The notes below the pieces were generated by a model. It had not been told where the DNA came from and made no database searches. It saw nothing but the letters and a program-made list of their open reading frames with translations. 45,123 nt of DNA from Bradyrhizobium manausense (GTDB lineage Bacteria; Pseudomonadota; Alphaproteobacteria; Rhizobiales; Xanthobacteraceae). The stretch's first letter is position 1. Each line of letters begins with the position of its first letter. The stretch is from contig NZ_LJYG01000051.1 in the NCBI RefSeq assembly GCF_001440035.1, forward strand, positions 5,239-50,361. Direction: 5' to 3'. Position numbers and translations under genes: made by a program. Of this stretch, positions 38,590-45,123 are shown in pieces.

Positions 38590-41048
38590 AGCGCGCGCTG
38601 TGGGTGCTGGCGGTGCTGCTGAGCCATTGGCGCCGGCACAGGATGCAATTCGCCACGCTGCTGATCGGGCTGATCGCGGCGACCGCGCTGTGGAGCGGCG
38701 TGCAGGCGATCAACCAGCAGGCCCGCAGCGCCTATGACCGCGCGGCGGCGACCTTTGGCGGCGTGCGCACGGCGACATTGGTCGCGCCTGATACGGCGAC
38801 GTTCCCGCAGGAGCTTTTCATCAAGCTTCGCCGCGCCGGCTGGCCGGTCTCGCCGGTGCTGGAAGGCCGGGTTCAGATCAATGGGCGCTCGATCCGGCTG
38901 CTCGGCATCGAGCCGGTGACGCTGCCGGTTGACGTCGGCAATGCGCCGCGGCTTGGGGCGGCTGATCTCGGCACTTTCGTGGCCGCGCCCGGGCAGACGC
39001 TGGTGGCGCGGGAGACGCTGGCCGATTTGCACGAAGGCGAAGGCGCGGCGCCGTCGATCAGCAGCGGCGCAAGACTGCCGCCGCTGCATGTGCAGCCGCA
39101 GCTGGTGCCTGATGTGCTGGTGGTCGACATCGGCGTGGCGCAACGGCTTCTCAACAAGCCGAACCAGGTCTCGCGGCTGCTGATCGGCAAGGCCAGGGGC
39201 AAGCCGGCGGCGCTGCAAAGCATCGTCGGCGATCAGTTGCAATTGATAGAGCCGACCGCGGAGACCGAGCTGGAGCGGCTCACCGACAGTTTCCATCTCA
39301 ACCTCACCGCTTTCGGCCTGCTGTCGTTCTTCGTCGGCCTCTTCATCGTCAACTCGGCCGTTGGCCTCGCCTTCGAGCAGCGCCTGCCGATGCTGCGCAC
39401 CTTGCGTGCCTGCGGCGCCTCGGCGCGGCTGGTCAATACCGTGCTGGTGGTCGAGCTGGTGGCGCTGGCGCTGGTCGCCGGCTTGATCGGGCTGGTCTGC
39501 GGCTATGTCATCGCGGCGGCGCTGCTGCCCGATGTCGCGGCGTCGCTGCGCGGGCTCTATGGCGCGCAGATTCCGGGGCATCTGACGCTTCGGCCCGAGT
39601 GGTGGCTCGCAGGTGTCGGCATCAGCGTTCTGGGTGCGATCGTGGCGGCCGCGACCAGCCTGATCAAGGCGATCAGGATGCCGGTGCTGGCGACGGCGCA
39701 GCCGCGGGCCTGGCAGCAGCGGCAGCGCCGGTGGCTGATCCTGCAGAGCCTTGCTGCCTGCGCCGTGTTCGCGGTCGCGTCGCTGCTGCTCTTCTACGGA
39801 CAATCGCTGATCGCGGGGTTTGGCCTGCTCGCCGCGCTGATGCTCGGCGCGGCGCTGATCCTGCCGGCCTTCCTCGAGATCCTCCTGCTTACCGGCCAGC
39901 GTCTCGCGCGCCGGCCGCTGGCGATGTGGTTCTGGGCGGACAGCCGGCAGCAGCTCTCGGGACTATCGCTGGCGTTGATGGCGCTGCTGCTCGCGCTATC
40001 AGTCAATGTCGGCGTCTCGACCATGGTAGAAACGTTCAGCCGCACCTTTGTCGGCTGGCTCGACGGACGGCTTGCGGCCGATGTCTACATCAGCGCCGCC
40101 GACAACGCGCAAGGCGCGGCGATCCGCAATTGGCTGAAGGACCGCAGCGAGGTGCAGGCGATCCTGTCCGGCGGGCGCGCGGAGACGCAGGTTCAGGGCC
40201 AGCCGGTGGAGTTGCTCGGCCTGCCCGATCACCCGCTCTACCGCGAGCGCTGGCCGCTGCTGGAGACCGCGCCGCGCGCCTGGACGCAGCTCGTGCCCGG
40301 CAATGCCGCCTTCATCAGCGAGCAGCTCAGCCGCCGCCTCAATATCCGCGTCGGCGATGTCATCGAGGTGCCGGCGCCGGGCGGGGCCTGGGAGCTCGAC
40401 ATCGTCGGCATCTATGCCGATTACGGCAATCCCAAGGGCCAGCTCGCGGTCAACGTCGCCGCGCTGATCCGGCAGTTTCCGCAAACGCCGCAGACGCGGA
40501 TCGGGCTGATCGTTTCACGGGATAACATTCCCGGCCTGATCGCGGCCTTGCAGAAGCAATTCGCGCTCGATGACCGCGCGGTGGCCGACCAGGCGACGGT
40601 GAAGGCGGAATCGATCCGCATCTTCAACCGCACCTTTGCGGTGACGTCGGCACTCAATGCCTTCACGCTGGGGGTCGCCGGCATTGCGCTCCTGACCAGC
40701 CTCTTGACGCTGGCGAACTCGCGGCTGCCGCAGCTCGCGCCGCTCTGGGCGATCGGCATCACGCGGCCGCGCCTCGCTGCCATCGAGCTGACCAAGACGC
40801 TGGCGGTGGCGCTGTTCACCTCGCTGCTCGCGGTGCCGCTTGGGCTTTTGGTGGCGTGGTGCCTGATTGCGATCGTGAACGTGAAGGCGTTCGGCTGGCG
40901 GCTGCCGTTCCATGTGTTTCCGTTGCAACTGGTCGAGCTGGTCGCGGTGGCGCTGGTCGCCTCGCTGCTGGCCGCGCTGCTGCCGGTGTTGCGGCTGGCG
41001 CGGATGCAGCCGTCGAGCCTCGTCAAGGTGTTTGCCAATGAGCGGTGA
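38586..41048 (+). CDS. FtsX-type ABC transporter permease (AttFG-like)
   Basis: Large inner-membrane protein of 820 residues with the two-module FtsX/MacB layout: a helix at about 20-40, a periplasmic region of about 200 residues, a block of helices (about 240-450), a second periplasmic region, and a final three-helix FtsX domain (about 690-810) starting near FAVTSALNAFTLGVAGIALL. Such permeases do not import solutes but transfer mechanical force or extract lipoproteins or lipids from the membrane. It overlaps the ATPase gene upstream and the AttH-like gene downstream (ATG at 41038, stop at 41048), so all three form one operon. The cargo is unknown. Confidence 0.92.
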   Translation: MKRALWVLAVLLSHWRRHRMQFATLLIGLIAATALWSGVQAINQQARSAYDRAAATFGGVRTATLVAPDTATFPQELFIKLRRAGWPVSPVLEGRVQINGRSIRLLGIEPVTLPVDVGNAPRLGAADLGTFVAAPGQTLVARETLADLHEGEGAAPSISSGARLPPLHVQPQLVPDVLVVDIGVAQRLLNKPNQVSRLLIGKARGKPAALQSIVGDQLQLIEPTAETELERLTDSFHLNLTAFGLLSFFVGLFIVNSAVGLAFEQRLPMLRTLRACGASARLVNTVLVVELVALALVAGLIGLVCGYVIAAALLPDVAASLRGLYGAQIPGHLTLRPEWWLAGVGISVLGAIVAAATSLIKAIRMPVLATAQPRAWQQRQRRWLILQSLAACAVFAVASLLLFYGQSLIAGFGLLAALMLGAALILPAFLEILLLTGQRLARRPLAMWFWADSRQQLSGLSLALMALLLALSVNVGVSTMVETFSRTFVGWLDGRLAADVYISAADNAQGAAIRNWLKDRSEVQAILSGGRAETQVQGQPVELLGLPDHPLYRERWPLLETAPRAWTQLVPGNAAFISEQLSRRLNIRVGDVIEVPAPGGAWELDIVGIYADYGNPKGQLAVNVAALIRQFPQTPQTRIGLIVSRDNIPGLIAALQKQFALDDRAVADQATVKAESIRIFNRTFAVTSALNAFTLGVAGIALLTSLLTLANSRLPQLAPLWAIGITRPRLAAIELTKTLAVALFTSLLAVPLGLLVAWCLIAIVNVKAFGWRLPFHVFPLQLVELVAVALVASLLAALLPVLRLARMQPSSLVKVFANER

Positions 41049-42120
41049 TCGGATTTCTCGGCGAGCTTTCGCCGGCGGCATCGCCACGCTCGCTCTCGCG
41101 CATCGCGCCAAGGCGCAAGGCTATGCCGGATTGGGCGAGACCGCCGACGGCTTTGCGAAGGTCACGCCTGGAAGGCTGTTCACCTTCCCCGGAGATCACG
41201 GGCCGCATCCGGATTTTCGCATCGAGTGGTGGTATCTGACGGCGAACCTCGTCGACAGCAGCGGCGCGGCCTGCGGGCTGCAATGGACGCTGTTCCGCCA
41301 GGCCGCAAAGCCGGGGCCGCAAGCAGAAGGCTGGGCCAATCAGCAGATCTGGATGGCGCATGCCGCCGTGACGCGCGCCGACACCCATCGGTTCAGCGAG
41401 GCGTTTGCGCGCGGCGGCATCGGACAGGCGGGCGTCGCGGCAAAGCCGTTCGCGGCGTGGATCGACGATTGGGAGATGAAGGGCGTTGAGCGCACCGACG
41501 ATCGCACGCTGTCACCGGTGACGCTGAAGGCATCGGGCAACGATTTCAGCTACGCGCTGACGCTGGAGGCCGATCGCCCGGTCGTGTTGCAGGGCGAGGC
41601 CGGTTACAGCCGCAAGTCGGAGCGCGGGCAGGCGTCGTACTATTACAGCCAGCCGTTCTACCGCGCGCGCGGCACGCTCATCGTCGAGGACATCCAGGTC
41701 GAGGTCTCGGGCCAGGCCTGGATGGACCGCGAATGGAGCAGCCAGCCGCTCGACACCGATCAGACCGGCTGGGATTGGCTGTCGCTGCATCTGTCCTCCG
41801 GCGCCAAGCTGATGCTGTACCGGCTGCGCCAGAAGGACGGCAAGGATCATCCGTTCGGCAACTGGATCAGCGCCACCGGCGAGACGCAGATGATCGCGGC
41901 AGGCGATATCCGGATGACGCCAAAGGCAAATGCGGACGTGGCGGGCCGCAAGCTGCCGGTGGAATGGCAGATCGCAATCCCGTCGCGCTCGTTCTCGATT
42001 TCCTGCAAGCCGCTCAATCCGAAGGCGTGGATGGGCACCGGCTTCTCATATTGGGAAGGACCGATCAGCTTTACCGGCACGCATGATGGCGTTGGCTATC
42101 TCGAGCTGACCGGCTATTGA
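41038..42120 (+). CDS. AttH/CrtC-like exported lipocalin-fold protein
   Basis: Exported protein of 360 residues. It starts with a twin-arginine signal (SRRAFAGGIATLALAHRAKA). The mature part has the family mark FRIEWWYLTANL (about 60-71), then the two lipocalin-like halves with QQIWMAHAAVT and WMDREWSSQPL, and ends WEGPISFTG...GYLELTGY. It belongs to the family of AttH and carotenoid 1,2-hydratase CrtC, often annotated as a predicted secreted hydrolase. No carotenoid genes are present, and the partner ATPase and FtsX-type permease match the attEFGH arrangement of Agrobacterium, which favours a lipid-related envelope role. Its start overlaps the permease stop by 11 bases. Confidence 0.88.
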   Translation: MSGDRISRRAFAGGIATLALAHRAKAQGYAGLGETADGFAKVTPGRLFTFPGDHGPHPDFRIEWWYLTANLVDSSGAACGLQWTLFRQAAKPGPQAEGWANQQIWMAHAAVTRADTHRFSEAFARGGIGQAGVAAKPFAAWIDDWEMKGVERTDDRTLSPVTLKASGNDFSYALTLEADRPVVLQGEAGYSRKSERGQASYYYSQPFYRARGTLIVEDIQVEVSGQAWMDREWSSQPLDTDQTGWDWLSLHLSSGAKLMLYRLRQKDGKDHPFGNWISATGETQMIAAGDIRMTPKANADVAGRKLPVEWQIAIPSRSFSISCKPLNPKAWMGTGFSYWEGPISFTGTHDGVGYLELTGY

Positions 42121-42148
42121 AGCGCGGTCTGTTTAGGGGGATCCCGCA

Positions 42149-42535
42149 ATGTACCGCCTCACCGCCCTCGTCACGCTGCTGTCGCTGGCATTCTATTTCT
42201 TCACCTGCATCAATGTCTCGCGGTCGCGGACCAGGACCGGCGTGAAGGCGCCGGCCATTTCGGGCCATCCGGACTTCGAGCGCGCCTTTCGTATCCAGAT
42301 GAACACGCTGGAATGGATGCCGATCTTCCTGCCGTCGCTATGGCTGTTCGCGATCTATATCAGCGATCCCATTGCGGCCGCGATCGGCGCGATCTGGATC
42401 ATCGGCCGCATCGCCTATTTCACCGGCTATTCGCAGGCCGCCGCCAAGCGCGGCCCGGGGTTTGCGATCCAGGGCGTGGCAGCCATTGCGCTGTGGGTGG
42501 GAGCGCTCGGGGCGGTGGTGATGAGGTTGGTGTGA
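42149..42535 (+). CDS. MAPEG-family membrane protein
   Basis: Four-helix inner-membrane protein of 128 residues. The family hallmark is ISGHPDFERAFRIQMNTLEWMPIFLPSLWLFA (in parts, about residues 38-68), with the conserved Arg and Asn-Thr-Glu of MAPEG proteins. Members are glutathione transferases or peroxidases or have unknown function. AGGGGGA lies eight bases before the ATG. It follows the AttH-like gene by 28 bases and may be part of that operon. A palindromic element follows its stop codon. Confidence 0.9.
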   Translation: MYRLTALVTLLSLAFYFFTCINVSRSRTRTGVKAPAISGHPDFERAFRIQMNTLEWMPIFLPSLWLFAIYISDPIAAAIGAIWIIGRIAYFTGYSQAAAKRGPGFAIQGVAAIALWVGALGAVVMRLV

Positions 42536-42551
42536 GGGATGATCGTAAGCT

Positions 42552-42632
42552 GTCATTCCGGGGCGGCGCGCCAGCGCCGAACCCGGAATCTCGAGATTCC
42601 GGGCTCGATGCTTCGCATCGCCCCGGAATGAC
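42552..42632. repeat. Dispersed palindromic element (GTCATTCCGGGGC family), copy 4
   Basis: Begins GTCATTCCGGGGC and ends GCCCCGGAATGAC with an inner pair CGGAATCTCGAGATTCCG centred on CTCGAG. It fills the gap between the MAPEG gene and the convergent binding-protein gene and likely ends both transcripts. Confidence 0.88.
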
Positions 42633-42640
42633 GCCGCGCG

Positions 42641-43831
42641 TCACTTCGTCAGCGGGCAGCCGCTGTCCTTGGCGGTGAAGAACGCCTGGTCGCCGGGGAC
42701 GACGGCGAGCTGCTTGTAATAGTCCCAGGGCTTCTTCGACTCCGAGGGCTTCTTGACCTCGAACAGATACATGTCGTGGACCATGCGGCCGTTCTCGAGC
42801 ACCTTGCCCTTGGCGAAAGCGTCGTCGACCGGCAGCTCCTTGAGCTTCCTGGCGACGGCCTCGGTGTCCTTGCTGCCGGCCGCCTTGACTGCCTTCAGGT
42901 AGCTCAGCGTAGCCGAATAAGTCCCGGCCTGGATCATGTTGGGCATCCGCCCGGTGCGCTTGAAGAAGCGTTCGCCGAGGTCGCGCGTCTTGTCGTTGAG
43001 ATCCCAGTAATAGCCTTCGGTGAGCACGAGGCCCTGCGCAACCTGAAGCCCGAGACCATGAACGTCCGAGAGTACCATCAGCAAACCAGCGAGCTTCTGG
43101 CCACCAGAGACGATGCCGAACTCCGCAGCCTGCTTGATCGAGTTGGTCGTATCGAGGCCGGCATTGGCGAGTCCGACGATCTTGGCCTTCGAGCTCTGCG
43201 CCTGCAGCAGGAAGGAGGAAAAGTCTGACGAGTTCAGGGGCACGCGGACCGAGCCCAGCACCTTGCCGCCATTGGCGGTGACGATCTCGCTGGTGTCCTT
43301 CTCCAGCGCATAGCCGAAGGCGTAATCGGCGGTGAGGAAGAACCAGCTGTCGCCGCCTGCCTTCACCAGCGCGCCGCCGGTGCCGACCGCAAGCGCGCGC
43401 GTATCGAATGCCCAGTGGAAACCGTAGGGCTGACAGGCATCGCCGGTAAGGCGCGATGTCGCCGCGCCCACCACGATGTCGATCTTCTTCTTTTCCTTGG
43501 AGAGCTCGTGGATTGCGAGCGCGACCGAGGAGGTGGTCAGCTCCGTGATCATGTCGACGTTCTCGACGTCGTACCAGCGCCGTGCGATCGAGGTGGCGAG
43601 GTCAGGCTTGTTCTGGTGATCGGCCGTGACGAGCTCGATCTTCTGCCCGAGCACCTCGCCGCCAAAATCCTCGATCGCCATCTTGGCCGCCTCGACCGAC
43701 CATTTGCCGCCGTAGTCGGCGTAGACGCCGGATTGATCGTTGAGAATGCCGATCTTGACGCCCTGCGCGAAGGCCGGCGCGGCCAGCAACAAAGCCGAAA
43801 TTGCGACAGCGGCCAAAAGTCCTGATTTCAT
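42641..43831 (-). CDS. Orphan branched-chain amino-acid-type ABC binding protein (Liv family)
   Basis: Periplasmic receptor of 396 residues in the Leu/Ile/Val-binding family. A signal peptide ends near residue 22 (PAFAQ). The mature start VKIGILNDQSGVYADYGG is the classic Liv-fold ligand loop, followed by ADHQNKPDLATSIARRW and FFLTADYAFGYALEKD. The ATG at 43831 follows GGGAG at seven bases. No livH, livM, livG or livF is adjacent. Rhizobia have many such stand-alone receptors; ligands include aromatic acids and amides as well as amino acids. Confidence 0.93.
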   Translation of the reverse strand: MKSGLLAAVAISALLLAAPAFAQGVKIGILNDQSGVYADYGGKWSVEAAKMAIEDFGGEVLGQKIELVTADHQNKPDLATSIARRWYDVENVDMITELTTSSVALAIHELSKEKKKIDIVVGAATSRLTGDACQPYGFHWAFDTRALAVGTGGALVKAGGDSWFFLTADYAFGYALEKDTSEIVTANGGKVLGSVRVPLNSSDFSSFLLQAQSSKAKIVGLANAGLDTTNSIKQAAEFGIVSGGQKLAGLLMVLSDVHGLGLQVAQGLVLTEGYYWDLNDKTRDLGERFFKRTGRMPNMIQAGTYSATLSYLKAVKAAGSKDTEAVARKLKELPVDDAFAKGKVLENGRMVHDMYLFEVKKPSESKKPWDYYKQLAVVPGDQAFFTAKDSGCPLTK

Positions 43832-44021
43832 TCGTTATCTCCCAGCAGTGTTCTGTTTTGAAATCGCGCGGAGTGTAGTGAAGAACAACGGGCGTGCCCA
43901 TGGGGTTCGTGTTGGTCGTTAGTATGGCTTCTGCACGCCCAACAGTCGGTGTCGTCGCGGCCGCCCTTGCGCAATAGCGCACTAGGCCGGGACGACATCG
44001 AGATTGCGGATAGGCTGATGG

Positions 44022-45123
44022 TCAAGATGACGAGACCACGCCCTTCTCGTTCCGCCCCTCGGCCAGGTTCCGCACCACCACATAGAAGATCGGCGTGAAC
44101 AGCAGGCCGAACAGCGTGACGCCGATCATGCCGAAGAACACGGCGACGCCGACGGCCTGGCGCATCTCGGAACCTGAACCGGACGAGATCACCAGCGGCA
44201 GCACGCCGAGGATGAAGGCGAAGGACGTCATCAGGATCGGCCGCAGGCGCAGGCGGCAGGCCTCGATCACGGCCTCCAGCCGCGGCTTGCCTTCCTTCTC
44301 GATGTCGCGCGCGAACTCGACGATGAGGATCGCGTTTTTGGCCGCGAGCCCCACCAGCACGACGAAGCCGATCTGGGTCAGGATGTTGACGTCCTGGCCC
44401 ATGATGCGCACGCCGATGGTGGCAGCGAGCAGGCACATCGGCACGATCAGGATCACCGCGAACGGCAGCGTCCAGCTGCCATATTGCGCGGCGAGCACGA
44501 GATAGACGAACAGCACGCAGATCGGGAACACGTAGAGGCCGGCATTGCCGCCGGTGATCTGCTGATAGGACAGGTCGGTCCATTCGAAGGTGAAGCCGCT
44601 CGGCAAGGTGTCGTCGGCGAGCTTCTTGATGGCGTTGAGCGCGGTGGTCGAGCTCGTCCCCGGCGCCGGCTCGCCCTGCAATTCGGACGCCGCGTAGAGA
44701 TTGTAGCGCGCCACGCGATCCGGACCCGAGACGTCCCTGAAGTCGACCACGCTGCCGAGCATCACCATGTCGCCGGAGGCGTTGCGCGTGCGCAGCCGCG
44801 CAAGATCAGCAGGCTCCTTGCGGAACGGGAAATCAGCCTGCGCGGTGACGTGATAGGTGCGACCGAACAGGTTGAAGTCGTTGACATAGGTCGATCCGAA
44901 ATAGGTCTGGATCGTGTCGTTGATGTTCGAGATCGGCACGCCAAGCTTCTGCGCCTTGGTGCGGTCGATGTCGACGAACAGCTGCGGCGTATTGGCCGAG
45001 AACGGCGAGAACACCGAGGGGGCAAGCAGCGCGGGCGATTTGCGCGCGGCGGCGACAAGCTCGTCGGTCGCTGACGCCAGCAGCTGCGGTCCACGGCCCT
45101 GCCGGTCCTGGATGCGGATGGCG
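44022..45123 (-). CDS. RND multidrug efflux permease (AcrB/MexB type), C-terminal part only
   Basis: The last 367 or so residues of a roughly 1050-residue inner-membrane proton-driven efflux pump. Visible parts are the second periplasmic porter and docking region (VDIDRTKAQKLGVPISNIND, YNLYAASELQGE), then helices with VLAAQYGSWTLPF, GFVVLVGLAAKNAILIVEFA, LRLRPILMTSFAFILGVLPL and LFTPIFYVVVR. The 5' part lies beyond the window, so the first ATG inside (45014) is not its start. Partner genes (membrane fusion protein) are expected to the right. The substrate range is unknown. Confidence 0.94.
   Translation of the reverse strand, partial: AIRIQDRQGRGPQLLASATDELVAAARKSPALLAPSVFSPFSANTPQLFVDIDRTKAQKLGVPISNINDTIQTYFGSTYVNDFNLFGRTYHVTAQADFPFRKEPADLARLRTRNASGDMVMLGSVVDFRDVSGPDRVARYNLYAASELQGEPAPGTSSTTALNAIKKLADDTLPSGFTFEWTDLSYQQITGGNAGLYVFPICVLFVYLVLAAQYGSWTLPFAVILIVPMCLLAATIGVRIMGQDVNILTQIGFVVLVGLAAKNAILIVEFARDIEKEGKPRLEAVIEACRLRLRPILMTSFAFILGVLPLVISSGSGSEMRQAVGVAVFFGMIGVTLFGLLFTPIFYVVVRNLAEGRNEKGVVSSS

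Noticed and set aside
38556..39803. 415-codon open frame on the minus strand opposite the FtsX-type permease gene
   Set aside because: Antisense shadow of a gene with clear membrane helices; no family resemblance and Arg/Gln-rich composition.
1..45123. tRNA, rRNA or transposase genes
   Set aside because: None could be recognised in the intergenic stretches or among the translated proteins; a covariance-model search would be needed to exclude small RNAs.

Overview
The window looks like chromosomal DNA of a Bradyrhizobium-like alphaproteobacterium (order Hyphomicrobiales). The reasons are high G+C with strong third-position bias, gene content typical of that group, and many dispersed palindromic elements of the kinds that litter Bradyrhizobium and Rhodopseudomonas intergenic DNA. 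I see no rRNA, tRNA, CRISPR array, transposase or phage gene. The genus call is an inference from gene style, not from a marker gene.

Region by region. 1-4755 (minus strand) is a dipeptide/oligopeptide ABC uptake operon in the order binding protein, permease, permease, ATPase, with palindromic repeats in two intercistronic gaps; the ATPase runs off the left edge. 5112-7402 (minus) holds an aminoglycoside-phosphotransferase-like kinase translationally coupled to an orphan UgpB-type sugar-phosphate binding protein. Divergent from it, 7601-13146 (plus) encodes an orphan TRAP-type (DctP) binding protein, a membrane histidine kinase, a soluble receiver-DUF3369-kinase hybrid and an OmpR-type regulator. 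Together these look like a binding-protein-coupled phosphorelay, and this block is my best candidate for an undescribed system. 13545-15765 carries an ECF sigma factor with no visible anti-sigma factor, a strong terminator, then a CcdA-like thiol transporter and a periplasmic thioredoxin. 15965-18856 holds an internally duplicated membrane protein, an L,D-transpeptidase with a FixK/FNR-like box upstream, and an orphan AapJ-like amino-acid binding protein.

19111-22853 is a fatty/organic-acid catabolic group: two adjacent acyl-CoA dehydrogenases (probable heteromeric pair), a carboxymuconolactone-decarboxylase-like protein and a VOC-family protein. 22983-25735 encodes two MFS transporters. 25922-28676 has a prolyl-oligopeptidase-family peptidase convergent with a DUF938 methyltransferase, separated by a tiny terminator. 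28903-33134 is a thiosulfate-oxidation cluster, soxX-Y-Z-A-K-B, followed by an ETHE1-type persulfide dioxygenase fused to a rhodanese (33401-34441). SoxXA and SoxK would couple thiosulfate to the SoxYZ carrier, SoxB would hydrolyse off sulfate, and the dioxygenase-rhodanese would handle persulfide sulfur. No soxCD is present here.

34530-37757 holds a small acidic protein and two more MFS transporters. 37861-42120 is an AttEFGH-like operon (ABC ATPase, FtsX-type permease, secreted AttH/CrtC-like lipocalin protein), followed by a MAPEG-family protein. The right end has an orphan branched-chain amino-acid-type binding protein and the C-terminal part of an RND efflux pump, which runs off the right edge.
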